Positions 22,994-33,884 of a stretch of 64,000 nt of DNA are shown piece after piece. Location: contig NC_031673.1 of the NCBI RefSeq assembly GCF_001640025.1, forward strand, positions 744,001 to 808,000. The letters are read 5' to 3'. The notes under the pieces were generated by a model, which did not search any database, had not been told where the DNA came from, and saw nothing but the letters and a program-made list of their open reading frames with translations. Within the stretch, counting starts at the first letter, position 1. Each line of letters begins with the position of its first letter. This DNA comes from Sugiyamaella lignohabitans. Lineage: Eukaryota > Ascomycota > Dipodascomycetes > Dipodascales > Trichomonascaceae. The translations under genes and the position numbers were made by a program.

Positions 22994-23859
22994 CCTCAAC
23001 TGCCGATTGTTGATAACTTTCAACACTTGATATCAGGTGTTACCGGAAGTTTCAATATTTCATCGTCACTTTAGGAAATGACAGAGTCGATCATCAACTG
23101 CGATATATGATGTCAGTGACTGATATATGATACTTTCTAAAACGATTGGTTTCTTGACTGGCAACTCAATCTTGAATAGGCAAGTAAATAATTGACTATC
23201 TGATTGAGGAATAAAAAAACTGGTTGGAAATTTGTCCGTATATTTATATTAATAGCCTAATATCTCCTGTCTTGGGTCGTGTAAATTCGTGTCTTGCGTC
23301 GTCTAAGTTGCATTGCAAAAAAATTGATCCACTCAAAACTTAATCAACTGGCTTCAAAAATCTTCTCAGTACTCAATTGACCTCCACATATCTAATACTG
23401 GCCTTAGTTATGTCAATTTATCTGTTATTTCTTATTTTTATTCTGAAATCTATATCTGATTTCGTAAGTCATGTGATTACCCGGCAAACCTCGTTTGAAT
23501 TATATTTTGGCATCTGTGCATAATATACCATCGCCACTTCTCACCTCAGCTGCTTACTTACCAAGATATATTGCTGCTGCTACATTACTGAAGTTCGTTT
23601 GAGTTCTGTTACTTTCACATCAATATTTCAAGTAAAGTGTTCATTGAATCGATTCACGAATAAGATTTAGTCCATTGGCTCGTCACACGTTAAAATCAAT
23701 TCTCTTTTCTCATTATTTATCAACCTCATCAACTCAAACAGTCATTGTTGATTCATCTTTCGTTGTCAAATTTGATACAGAGAGAACTTCATACGAACAG
23801 TTGGAAAATATCTACCAACATATCAACTATCCATTCTATTACATATTAAATCTCACATA
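22994..23859. other. Divergent promoter region, MSD1 and RPN11
   Basis: AT-rich, 866 bp, no GC-rich element. It contains CGCCACT at 23532-23538, a weak match to a proteasome control element. Short open frames just before RPN11 (about 23675-23860) look like leader sequence. No gene seen. Confidence 0.6.
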
Positions 23860-24792
23860 ATGGATCATATTCAACGATTGCTCGGACAAGGAGGTGGCAT
23901 GGGTGCTCACCCAGGTGTTGATTCGCCTGTTGTCGACAACTCCGAGACCGTTTATATTTCCTCATTGGCTCTATTAAAGATGTTGAAACATGGCCGAGCC
24001 GGTGTACCAATGGAAGTCATGGGTCTTATGTTAGGCGAGTTTGTTGATGATTTCACTGTTCATGTCATTGACGTGTTTGCCATGCCTCAATCTGGTACTG
24101 GTGTTTCAGTCGAAGCTGTGGATGATGTGTTTCAAACTAGAATGATGGATATGCTTAAACAGACTGGTAGAGATCAGATGGTTGTTGGTTGGTATCACTC
24201 GCACCCTGGATTTGGTTGTTGGCTGTCATCTGTTGATATTAATACTCAGCAGTCATTTGAACAACTGAACCCCAGAGCTGTAGCTGTTGTGGTAGACCCT
24301 ATTCAATCCGTCAAGGGTAAAGTCGTTATCGATGCTTTCCGTCTCATTAACCCAGCTTCGTTGATGATGGGTCAAGAACCTCGTCAAACCACATCTAACC
24401 TTGGTCATTTGAATAAACCATCTATTCAAGCTCTTATCCATGGTTTGAACCGTCATTACTACTCTATCAACATTAACTACAAAAAGACTCCTCTAGAAGA
24501 GACCATGTTGCTCAATTTACACAAGAGTGATTGGTCATCTGGTCTGGCGCTTAAGGATTACACGGTTCATGACCATGATAATCATGATGCCGTCAAGCAG
24601 ATGGTCAAGCTTGCTGACCAATATACAGCCCGTGTAAAGGAAGAAAAAGAGCTGACAGAAGACCAACTCAAGACGAGATATGTGGGTAAACAAGATCCTA
24701 AGAAGCATCTTGAGGACACTGTTAACCAACGTCTTGAGGAGAATATTGTCTCTATTCTTGCTGGAAATGTCGACACTGCTTCATTCCACTAG
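23860..24792 (+). CDS. RPN11: 26S proteasome lid deubiquitinase RPN11
   Basis: 310 aa, single exon, family length. Rpn11 is the JAMM/MPN+ zinc metalloprotease of the proteasome lid that removes ubiquitin chains from substrates during degradation. The JAMM motif is intact: Glu52 in [12 protein letters not shown], and His113, His115 and Asp126 in the [14 protein letters not shown] block. The C-terminal signature KEELTED-like [20 protein letters not shown] is strongly conserved. A CTG codon specifies the conserved Leu of KELTE, evidence for CTG = Leu in this organism. No intron. Confidence 0.98.
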   Translation: MDHIQRLLGQGGGMGAHPGVDSPVVDNSETVYISSLALLKMLKHGRAGVPMEVMGLMLGEFVDDFTVHVIDVFAMPQSGTGVSVEAVDDVFQTRMMDMLKQTGRDQMVVGWYHSHPGFGCWLSSVDINTQQSFEQLNPRAVAVVVDPIQSVKGKVVIDAFRLINPASLMMGQEPRQTTSNLGHLNKPSIQALIHGLNRHYYSININYKKTPLEETMLLNLHKSDWSSGLALKDYTVHDHDNHDAVKQMVKLADQYTARVKEEKELTEDQLKTRYVGKQDPKKHLEDTVNQRLEENIVSILAGNVDTASFH

Positions 24793-25240
24793 TTATGTAC
24801 CTAATAGACGTCCCCTTAATTTAGTTTTTAAGTACTCTCCGAGCTTTGTCTCTGACGGGTGGAGTTGTCCATTCCGGCAGATTGTCATACCCCAGAGTCG
24901 ATTCTTCTTACTTGTAAAGTGCACTTCCCATTTAACTTCTTGGGTACAACTTTCTGTATTTTTGTATCTGTTTATATCTTGCTAATTTAAATCACTTGGT
25001 TTGTGCTACTGTGGTTTAACAAGTGAGGTAGCTCACGTATTCTACTGGTTATGGCCCTGGTCTGTAGCCAACACTTTCATCTTCTCTTGTCATCATACTT
25101 GACTGTTCTACTTAATGTTCTACGAAGAGCACCGGAGTTGCGACTATAAAAAAACAACACATGACTTGGTATGATTAAAATATATATATTATCTATCAAA
25201 CAGTTTTAAAAAGGGGAAACGATAAAGGATCCGGTCCAGT
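24793..25240. other. Convergent intergenic region RPN11 / SSE1
   Basis: 448 bp of AT-rich sequence with no gene and no GC-rich element. It must hold the 3' UTRs of both flanking genes. Confidence 0.6.
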
Positions 25241-27364
25241 TTAGTTTTCGATTGAGACATCACCGTCAGCGTCTTGAGAGCCGGCCTCTTCAGCAGCCTT
25301 GGCAGCAGCCTCGGCTTGAGCAGCAGCTTGAGCAGCCTTTTGAGCTTGCAGCTTCTCGGCCATGATTCTTTGCTTCTCAGCCTCTTGAGCAGCTTGCTTG
25401 GCTTGTCTCTCCTCCTCGATCTTGCTGAGGTATCTGCCACGGATGACATTACCAATAGAAGCGAGCTCCTCGTACTTGGCAATGTATTGAGCCTTGGTGG
25501 CATCGTCACCATCACCATACAACCACTCCTCAGCGGCATCGGCCTTTTCACGAAGTCTGGCCTTTTCATCATCGCTGGCAAAGTCCTTGTAAAGATCATC
25601 GATCTTGCCTCTGATATCATAAATATACTCCTCAAGAGCGTTCTTGCGGTCCTCAGTATCAGCAACGAGCTTGTCTTCAGAGGTCAATTGGCTCTCGATT
25701 TCTAAAAGCTTGGCTTGAGCAGCATCGTCAAGACCGGTGTGAGTGTGGACAATGGTAAGATCGTCCTTCTTGAACCACTTCTTAACAGTCTTGTATTGAG
25801 GTTCAGGGGCCTCCTCACCCTCCTTGAGCTCACCCTCAAAAGGAATCTCCTCCTCAACAGTACGCTCTTCAGCAGTGTAAGCAGATTCAACAGTATAGAA
25901 TCCAGAAGGATCTTGTCTAAGCTTAACCTTGACGGCAACAGCTTCACCATTCTCACTGGGCTTGACTCCCTTAACAGCCCACTTACCGATCCAAGCATTG
26001 ATACCCTTCTCAAGGGTCTCGGGGTGAGTATAACGGGCCTCGAGGTCGAAATCAGCAGTTCTGAAAAGAGTAATGACCTTTGAGTTGGGGAACCAGCCTC
26101 CAGCAGGGAAAACTTCGAGCTCGTTGACATCCTCACCCTCGACCTTCTCCCAAGAGTAAGTGACAGAGTAGATATTAAGGTCCTCGAACTTGAAAGGACG
26201 GACACGAACAGTAGGAGAGTGGATGGCACAGATGAAAGCAGCACCACGAGCAACAGCTTCGTCTTGGTTAAGAGTGAAGGAAAGAGACTTGCCGCCGAAA
26301 ACTTCAACAAGTTTCTCTTTAACAGAGGGGATACGAGAAGAACCACCGATGACCTCAATAGAGTCCAAATCGGCAGGAGTCAACTTGGCATCCTTCAAAG
26401 CTCTCTCGATAGGCTCGGGGATTTGGGCCAAGAATGGTTGAATGTACTCCTCCAACTCCTCACGAGTCATACTGGCAGAAACATCGATATCGTTCATAAG
26501 AGACTCGATGTTGAAAGGAGCTGATGTGTTGGCAGACAAGATCTTCTTAAGACGCTCAGCTTGAGTCAAGACTCTTGAGAAAGCCTTGGGATTGCTGTGG
26601 ATATCAATCTTGTACTTTTCTTGGAAGATCTTGCCAAAGTGGTTGGCAATGGCCAAATCCACATCACGGCCACCAAAGTCTCTGTTATAAGCAGTAGCAA
26701 GAATCTTCAATTCACCCTTCTTGAATGCGGCAATAGAAACACTGTATGAAGCGTGACCAAAGTCGACAATGGCAACGTTACGAGGCTTATCCTCAGGCAA
26801 CTCCGAGTTCTTGAAAACACCGTAACCAACAGCAGCAGCGGTCAAATCATTGACAATACGAACAGGGTTCAAACCAGCAATGATAGCAGCATCAGCAGCA
26901 GCACGACGTTGAACCTCAGAGTACCAAACTGGCACAGCAATGACAACATCACTGACATTACCCTTGATCTCAGTGGTGGTAATGTGCTTCAACTTGTTCA
27001 AGTACATAGCAGCCAATTGAATCGAGTTGAATGTCTTTTGTTCACCTTGGAAACGGACCTTGACACCGGCCAAACCCTCGACATCCACCAATTCACTGGT
27101 AATAAACTTCTTTTCGATCTCAAGAGCTGGATCATCCGACTTACGGCCCAAAATTCTCTTCAAAGAACCAACTGTGTTCTTCAAGTTGGAAATTTCATTA
27201 CTTCGAGCGGCCTCTCCAAGATATCTATTCTTAACACCGAATCCAACCAACGAAGGGGTGGCTCGGTTCGAAACCTCGTTGACCACAACGTCAATACCTC
27301 TGTTTCTAGCAACGCCGATGACCGACGAGTAGTTACCGAAATCAATGCCAAATGGTGTACTCAT
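25241..27364 (-). CDS. SSE1: Hsp110 chaperone, nucleotide exchange factor for Hsp70
   Basis: 707 aa, single exon, close to the yeast length. The start [20 protein letters not shown] and [18 protein letters not shown] are Sse1 signatures. The Hsp70-like ATPase domain spans about 1-385 ([48 protein letters not shown]). A beta-sandwich domain with an acidic insertion follows near 500-530, then the C-terminal helical bundle ([33 protein letters not shown]). The tail is Ala/Gln-rich and ends [10 protein letters not shown], resembling the acidic Sse1 tail. It acts in the cytosol with Ssa/Ssb and Hsp90. A perfect heat-shock element lies 125 bp upstream. Confidence 0.97.
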   Translation of the reverse strand: MSTPFGIDFGNYSSVIGVARNRGIDVVVNEVSNRATPSLVGFGVKNRYLGEAARSNEISNLKNTVGSLKRILGRKSDDPALEIEKKFITSELVDVEGLAGVKVRFQGEQKTFNSIQLAAMYLNKLKHITTTEIKGNVSDVVIAVPVWYSEVQRRAAADAAIIAGLNPVRIVNDLTAAAVGYGVFKNSELPEDKPRNVAIVDFGHASYSVSIAAFKKGELKILATAYNRDFGGRDVDLAIANHFGKIFQEKYKIDIHSNPKAFSRVLTQAERLKKILSANTSAPFNIESLMNDIDVSASMTREELEEYIQPFLAQIPEPIERALKDAKLTPADLDSIEVIGGSSRIPSVKEKLVEVFGGKSLSFTLNQDEAVARGAAFICAIHSPTVRVRPFKFEDLNIYSVTYSWEKVEGEDVNELEVFPAGGWFPNSKVITLFRTADFDLEARYTHPETLEKGINAWIGKWAVKGVKPSENGEAVAVKVKLRQDPSGFYTVESAYTAEERTVEEEIPFEGELKEGEEAPEPQYKTVKKWFKKDDLTIVHTHTGLDDAAQAKLLEIESQLTSEDKLVADTEDRKNALEEYIYDIRGKIDDLYKDFASDDEKARLREKADAAEEWLYGDGDDATKAQYIAKYEELASIGNVIRGRYLSKIEEERQAKQAAQEAEKQRIMAEKLQAQKAAQAAAQAEAAAKAAEEAGSQDADGDVSIEN

Positions 27365-27427
27365 TTTGTCTTTGTTTTCGTATGTTTATGTCTGTAACTG
27401 CTTGTTACCTGTCCGCCGCTACCTGCC

Positions 27428-27436
27428 TATATATAT
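27428..27436 (-). promoter_or_regulatory. TATA box of SSE1
   Basis: TATATATAT located 64-72 bp upstream of the SSE1 start codon and between it and the heat-shock element. Confidence 0.55.
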
Positions 27437-27488
27437 CAGCTGTATCTGCATCCTTGATTTCACACTGCCGAATTTTTTTTTTCACCTC

Positions 27489-27501
27489 GAAGATTCCAGA
27501 A
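27489..27501. promoter_or_regulatory. Heat-shock element upstream of SSE1
   Basis: GAAGATTCCAGAA: three alternating inverted pentamer cores (GAA, TTC, GAA) with exact 2-nt spacing, the minimal consensus for an Hsf1 trimer. It lies 125 bp upstream of the SSE1 ATG and about 55 bp beyond the TATA-like run. SSE1 is a known Hsf1 target in yeast. Confidence 0.75.
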
Positions 27502-27611
27502 CAACCCTGGCCCTGCCCCTGCCCTGCGCCGCTCACCCGCGCCGCATGCAGGGTCCTGTGGTGAAGGGGTCCTGTTTTCCTGACGGGAGGGGGGTTAAGG
27601 GATCGAGGGAC

Positions 27612-27796
27612 TGCCTCCGGCGGCTGGGGCTGCGCCCCAGACCCCACTGCTCCTCTCGCTTCGCTCGAGTCGGGCGTCGACGGACCCTGGCAGGCTGAAA
27701 CCCCTGGAATCAGACCATTCCAGGGTGCACAATCCAAGCCATCTCCTGCGAAGCAGGAGCCACGGGGTCTGAGGCAGAGCCCCAGCCGCCGGAGGC
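27612..27796. repeat. GC-rich double-hairpin pair, expanded core
   Basis: Plus unit 27612-27672 (tail 1, followed by GGCGTCGACGGACCC) and minus unit 27743-27796 (tail 2), separated by 70 bp; the core has been enlarged by inserted sequence. It ends 46 bp from the NPL4 stop codon. Confidence 0.93.
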
Positions 27797-27841
27797 TGGT
27801 CCCTTAGTAGTAGAAGCAGCGCGTTGGATTAAATAGACCCG

Positions 27842-29840
27842 TTAGACAGACTCGCGGGTGATGGTGAGCAGGGTCTGCCAGCCGGGTGTTTGAGTGAGGA
27901 GGTAGCCGTCGTCGGGGCTGTGGCTGGCGGCTGCTCGGAGAAGGAGTTTTTCTTCGTCGGAACTGAGGATGCCGAGACCTACGAGGTAGACTAGCAGGTG
28001 GAAGTCCGAGATCCGGCTCATGTCGCTAGATAGTTCGGTTTGATTGTTGATAGATGTTCCTGTTTTGAGGTTCAGATGGTTGGCAATGGCACGGAAGTCC
28101 TGGAGAACTCCCACATGTTGTCTATTTTCAATGGGGAATGGAGTTGGTGATGTCAGCAGCGGTTTGGGCGAGTCGGGGAATCCGTGGGTCAGTGTCACTA
28201 AAAGGTATTCAACAGGGAACGCCGGTTTGGCATTTTCGGAAACAGTCAGTTTATACTCGTTGACTCGTTTATAAAAGATTTCTGGCACGTAGCGGGTTTT
28301 AGTGGGTTCCTTGATCCGCATCACCGAGGGGTTAGCAGACGGTTCAATCAGATCGGCCTTTCGCATTGCTTCAGCATTAGTCGACACTTGGTAACTGGAA
28401 ATATCGATTTCTCCTTTACTGTTACCAGTAATAACACATGTAACAAATTTGGACGAGAAATTGCCAGTGTCACTCCATCGTGAAGGGTTGGGATGCTGGT
28501 TTTGCAGGTCAGCAGCAAATGCGATTTCCAGAGACGACAAGAAATACGAATCAACGTGTCGTTTACAGACTACAGACCCGTCTCCTTTTCCAGCATCAAG
28601 CAAGTCTGTATAAATAACACCAATTTTCTGCAAACCTAAGGTATGTTGTCCTGAGCCAGACTGCGAGCCAGATGCCGAGCCAGTTGTCGAACCAGTTGTC
28701 GAGCCAGATGCCGATGTACTGTTATCCGCCGATAATCCAGCAGCAACTCTGTCTACGAGCGATTCTTCGTTCCATGGCAAGGTCAGTGATACACCGTCAA
28801 TCTCATCGCTTTGAGGAGGTTCGTAAATAGCTTCTACAACCGCTTTGATTCCAAGCGGAACTACCTCATATGGGACATATCGACCATATAAATAGCCGAT
28901 TCTCTGAGCACCTGTCAGTCTCCAGCTCTCTATAAATGAATTTACAATAGACGAATCAGCAAACTCCACATGGTCCACCATTCTAAACTGTTGCTGTTGC
29001 AGAGTTATAGCAGACGGTTGGCATTTCGAGCAGATTCCTTGAGGCCATGGAGGATGTCCAGAAGGACAATTCTTGGCTACTCCAAAAAATGGTTCTGATA
29101 AAGGTGACATATATGACGAGCTGGATCCTGCTACGCCCGACCTAGTGCCTTTAGTGCCTCCATGGCCATTAGCAATAGACGACTTATTTGAATCGGCATT
29201 AAGTTTTCTCAAATATGCGTGATATGATAAATGCTTGATATTTTTCTCCTGCTGATATCCCGAATCAAATGGCTCGAGGGGCATACAATAATCACACATG
29301 CCCTTGTCGCCATGACGGCACATTTTGGGGTCTCGAGGCCGTTTGATCTTGCCGTCCTGTGAGTCGAGTTCGTCGTCAATTGGCAATTGTTTCACTGATT
29401 TGAATATTTGCTCTGCTGTTGGTCCTTTTGCCGACGATGAGGCAGCCACTGATCCTGATCCCGATACCGAACCCGCAACCGATCCTGACACGGCCGCCTG
29501 AGGGATATTGGATCTTAAATTCTCTTCAGCCTCGACCGATGGCGAATCATATGTCAAAAACAACAGGTCTCCATGTTTCAAACCCAATTCGCCAATTGTC
29601 TTGTCCAACACCGACCCAACAGTCTGTCCTTCCTGAGATGGCTGATTAGAAATCCGAACATTGGACACCCCCTTCGGCAACTGGCTCTCCAGTTGCTGCT
29701 GAAGGACATCCCCGAACCTATCACCGGCTTCGCCATTGATCCGGTACGCACCGTCTTTGGATCTAAATCGAATAATCTACACAGTTAGCAACTTTCTCCA
29801 CCCAATTGCCACAATCCCACTACCGCCCTCCACTCACCAT
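27842..29840 (-). CDS. NPL4: NPL4, ubiquitin-recognition cofactor of Cdc48
   Basis: 645 aa. With Ufd1, Npl4 delivers ubiquitylated substrates to Cdc48 in ER-associated degradation and chromatin extraction. Exon 1 is the start codon alone (29838-29840); the intron 29777-29837 is 61 nt (GTGAGT to CTAACTGTGTAG); exon 2 is 27842-29776. The mature start reads MIIRFRSKDGAYRI, matching the family UBX-like N-terminus. A zinc-finger segment follows near 150 (MCRHGDKGMCDYC), then a second Cys cluster (CPSGHPPWPQGICSKCQPS) and the inactive MPN domain (QQFRMVDHVEF, GIKAVVEAIYEPPQ). CTD motifs include FPVEYLLVTLTHGFP. A Ser/Gly-rich insertion lies in the middle of the MPN region. Confidence 0.97.
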
Positions 29841-30149
29841 TTTTTTCTAAACTCTTCACTTGATATCTCACCGAATCAACCTCGCCTCAACCTGCTTATA
29901 AACAACATTACACCTCGCCGCGCGGCTACCTGGGACCCTGAAGGGGTGGACCCTGCCTCCGGCGGCTGGGGCTCTGCCCCAGACCCCGTGGCTCCTCTCG
30001 CTTCGCTCGAGTCGGTACTGGGGCGCCCGAAACAACGACTCGAGCGAAGCGAGAGGAGCAACCAGGGTCTGGGGCGGAGCCCCAGCCGCCGGAGGCACGA
30101 GGGAGAACGTCGAAGTCGTGAATAAATTAGAATAAATATACAGGGAGGG
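29841..30149. other. Short intergenic region, NPL4 promoter and bromodomain gene 3' end
   Basis: 309 bp containing a complete double-hairpin pair and AT-rich sequence; no gene. Confidence 0.6.
29954..30097. repeat. GC-rich double-hairpin element, complete pair
   Basis: Plus unit 29954-30014 and minus unit 30037-30097, both tail 1, separated by the usual 22 nt. The core here (GTACTGGGGCGCCCGAAACA) differs from the common SalI-containing core. Confidence 0.95.
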
Positions 30150-31541
30150 TTATTTTTTGCGACGTTTGGCAGAGTTGGTGTTGGAAGGTTCGTCGTCGGC
30201 ACCGCTGGGGGTGGCACTGTTGCTACGAGCACGTCCTCGACGTTCGGCGCTGCGGAAAAGGGCGAGCATGGTCTCGGTATCATGCTGCATTTCTCGGGCC
30301 CACATGGAGATATCAGAGTCCCAGCCGTTATACATGACAGCATTGGCAAACATTTTCTCGAGTTCGCGTTCGAGTTCAGCTGTGTCACGGATTTTGCCTT
30401 CTTTGACCATGGATTTGATGGTTCGAAGGTCTGTCGGAGAGTAGATTAGGTCGTAGTATGCAGGGGCATCGTTGGGGTTCACAGGGTGTGAGAAGAATGA
30501 AGCTGATTTGTTCGACATGATATCTGAAATTAATGGGTTTACTAATGTCTGGAATCGTCTGGAAGGTCGAGCAGGTGAAGGCGATGGCGTTCGTTTTCGT
30601 TTCGATGAGGAGGTAGTAGTTGTAGCAGGCTCTTGTTTATTACGACGGGATTGCCGTGTGGTACGACGTGTCTCATCAGGTACTTCAGTTTCGTCTTCTG
30701 CTTCTTCTGCTTCTTCTTCGTCTGCGTCCTCGGCTTCTTCTGCCTCTTCTTCTGCTTCTTCATCATCCTCTACCGGCTTTTGAGGAGGAGCAGATTTAGC
30801 TTCCTGTTCTACAGTTTCTGGTTCCTCCTCTTCATCTCCTTCTTCTACTTCTTCTTCTTCATCTTCAACCTCTTGAGTGTCTTCTTTATCTGTAGCATGC
30901 TCTTTTTTAACATTGTCTTTGGCTGGAACCTCTGACTCTTCAGCATCAGCGTCGGCATCTGCCTCAAGATCCGCCATTTCAACATCTTCATCCTCGTCTT
31001 CTTTCTCTTCTCCTTCGTTATTGTCTCCCGTTTCTGTTTTGACTGATGCATCTGGTTTATCGGCTTTTTCTTGAGTCTCTTGTTTAACTGTACCCTCATC
31101 AACCTCGTCTGACGGTCCCTTCAGTGAACTCTTAAGAGTGGTGTCTTCTTCTTCTAATTCTTCCTCTTCACCTTCTTCTACATCAGCACCCTCTTTTTCG
31201 TTCTCCTCTTCACCCTCTTCTTCCTCCTCTTCTTCCTCCTCTTCATCTTCTCCAGCCTCTTCATCCTCATCAGGATGTTTGCTTTTATTGTCAACAGCAG
31301 TCGAAGTTGCAACTGATTTTCCATCAGAAACGCTATTAGATGGTTTGGGCGTCGACGCCTCAGGTTCTTGATCGCTTTCTTCTTCACTACCACTCTCGCT
31401 TTCAGCATCGCTTTCAGCAACTGAATCATGCTTGTTGTCTGTAGAAGCCAGTGGTTTGGCAGCCTGTGCTTGTGCTTGTAGCTGTGCTTTTCTCTCTTGC
31501 TCTTGCTTTTGTTGAATTTCTAGTTGCTTTTGAAGTCGCAA

Positions 31542-31583
<42 letters not shown>

Positions 31584-32045
31584 GGATTTATCTCGTTCAG
31601 CTTCTTTAAGTAGTTCATTATCCCATTTCCCACTTGCTATAAGTTCCATCTCTTTCAGCTTGGTTTGATAATCTTGTTCACTCTTTTGTATCGACAAAGT
31701 CATATCTCGTTTGTAGGATTCATACAGCTTCGCCAACAACGGTTGCAACATCTCAACCGTCGGTCTAGGCGGATTAGAAGGAAGTAATGCATTGTATAAA
31801 GCTTGACACGCTTGTGGAGTTAGATTGAAATTTGTATTCAGTGGATGTGACCGTAAATCCTGAGACAACTTCACAAACTGGTTTGGTTTTCCAGTCGCAG
31901 TACCAGATTGAGGTGCGGGAGACGACGATGAGGACCGAGATTTCGCGTCGCCATTTGCCTGAGCCAGCCTCTCCTCCTCTCTATCACGCAATATTTGCCC
32001 ATATATCGTCTGGGCAAACAGCAGGTTGAGTAAAGAAGTCGACAT
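30150..32045 (-). CDS. Bromodomain protein, NuA4 subunit of the BRD8/Bdc1 type
   Basis: 631 aa from the ATG at 32045; the frame extends upstream without another ATG. The N-terminus STSLLNLLFAQTIYGQILRD and a conserved helical part up to about 150 are followed by a coiled, glutamine-rich stretch (CAG/CAA run near 31545-31590). Next comes a very long Glu/Asp-rich tract of over 200 residues. The C-terminus holds a bromodomain-like fold (RRFQTLVNPLISDIMSNK, YYDLIYSPTDLRTIKSMV, MFANAVMYNGWDSDISMWA). Bromodomain plus acidic linker and short N-terminal domain fits the Bdc1/BRD8 subunit of the NuA4/TIP60 acetyltransferase, which S. cerevisiae lacks. Other bromodomain proteins are possible. Confidence 0.75.
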
Positions 32046-32728
32046 TTTGGACAACAAAAACTCAAAAAGGCGACTCTTTCCCGTTTGTTGATCTATTATC
32101 TTGCAGGTCAGAATGAGATTCGAGACTGACTTTTAAAATGGTGAACCTGAAATCGAATATGACTTTTTACCCTAATCCTGTGAAATATATCCTCTACGGG
32201 CTATTTTTGGTAGAAATAAGACGAAATAAGCAATAAAAACAAATTCCATGATAATTATTCAATTGTATCAAATCATAAATATAAAGAACCCCAATGACCT
32301 CAAAAGAAAACGGATTATTTGATATGAAATAATTACGTCTATAAAAATTTCATTTTGCCCTTGACTAGCATATGCTTGCAAAGTAGAGAACATGCGAACT
32401 TAAGTTGCATTTTCTAATCCACTGCTAAAAAAAATTTAAACTACCAAAGCTAGAAGAGTACTTTTTTTTCACTAATTCTACTACTTCATCACTTGAAATA
32501 TTAACAGGCAAGAAAAAAAAGTCTAATAACTGACTTCTCCAGAAAGCGGTTCAGAAAACAGTTCACGAGCTCAGGGGGATCTACTTCACGCGAATCGCGG
32601 CTGCATAATAGCTACATTTTGCAATCGAGAAGTGAGAGAGCATAAACGTAACACTTGTCACAACGAACCGACTGGAATCGATACCTCATAAACCCGGTTG
32701 ATACAAACGAGATCCAATAACCTCAAAA
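32046..32728. other. Divergent promoter, bromodomain gene and SEC66
   Basis: 683 bp, AT-rich with several A/T homopolymer runs. No open frame or repeat element seen. Confidence 0.6.
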
Positions 32729-33489
32729 ATGGCACAGAAGATATCGGTTCTAACGCCGCTTATTTATATAACCGTGCTAATTACGGCACTGGTGGTATTC
32801 TCGTCGGTCCACCGCCGACGAAAGATGAGTAAGTAGCCACCCACTCACCCACTCTCCCATCCAAACCCCACAGCCCTTCCATTTCGTGCAATTGCGAATT
32901 CTCAACGAACTGGACGGCCCCCAAACCCGACTCGAGCGAAGCGAGAGGAGCAACCAGGGTCTGGGGCGGAGCCCCAGCCGCCGGAGGCAGACCCCTATCA
33001 CCAATACTAACAGTTGTAGAATCGATCACGAACCTGAAACCATGGTACGAAGAGAACTTTTCGCGAGAATTGTTCCTGTCACTAAAAGAAGCATCACAGT
33101 CGGGATCACAGAAAATCCCCGAGAATATCATGAAAGCGGCCATTTTGAAATGGGCAGCCGAGGACATTCGACAGATGATCCGAATGAACGACTCGAAACA
33201 GTACTTAACGGTGCTGCACCAACGGGGTTCGGTCGGTGACGATATCTGGAAACGATTCACCATGTCCGAGAAGTTCTTACAACTGGAACTCGAAGATATC
33301 CGACGAGAAGCCGAGGCCATCCACCCCAACTGGACCCAGCAACTATTCCAAACGGCCAGCGAAATCGCCCAAAACGAGGGTCTCCGTAAACGCATCAACG
33401 AGTTCCCGGCCCAGCAACAGGAGTACCGCCAGGCCTTTGAGGCTCTCCGCGAAAACAGCATCAAAGAACTGACCTCCGAAAAGAACTAG
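32729..33489 (+). CDS. SEC66: SEC66 (SEC71), Sec62/Sec63 ER translocation complex subunit
   Basis: Exons 32729-32828 and 33020-33489, 189 aa. Sec66 is a single-pass ER membrane subunit that helps post-translational import of secretory proteins. A transmembrane helix covers residues about 9-27 (TPLIYITVLITALVVFSSV), followed by basic HRRRK. The cytosolic part carries family blocks (MKAAILKWAAEDIRQM, HQRGSVGDDIWKRFTMSEK, LELEDIRREAEAIHPNW). The intron 32829-33019 (GTAAGT to TACTAACAGTTGTAG) splits a Lys codon and carries one double-hairpin unit. Confidence 0.94.
32929..32989 (-). repeat. GC-rich double-hairpin unit in the SEC66 intron
   Basis: Solitary minus unit with tail 1, placed near the acceptor side of the intron. 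Confidence 0.93.
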
Positions 33490-33530
33490 CCTCTGTAAAT
33501 ACGAACTCTTTCTCCTTCTCTTAACGGGTC

Positions 33531-33747
33531 TGCCTCCGGCGGCTGGGGCTGCGCCCCAGACCCCACGGCTCCTCTCGCTCCGCTCGAGTCGGTGCTTGGG
33601 GTACCCGGACTGCCTCCGGCGGCTGGGGCTGTGCCCCAGACCCCGTTGCTCCTGCTTCGCAGGAGTTGACTGGGGACCCCAAGCACCGACTCGAGCGGAG
33701 CGAGAGGAGCCGCGGGGTCTGGGGCGTAGCCCCAGCCGCCGGAGGCA
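33531..33747. repeat. Triplet of GC-rich double-hairpin units
   Basis: Plus 33531-33591 (tail 1), plus 33611-33665 (tail 2), minus 33688-33747 (tail 1). The last two form a pair with 22-nt spacing; the first is an extra half-element inserted beside it. Starts 42 bp after the SEC66 stop codon. Confidence 0.94.
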
Positions 33748-33884
33748 GGCCGGGACCCTTATGTGGACCCTGGCGATCGGCATCGCGGGGTTCCCGCATG
33801 AAGCAGCGGAAATTCCGCACGGGCTATTTTAGTAAGCGTTTAGACTTCGAGGGTTGTGATCTTGTCATCCGAGTGGTTGGATGT

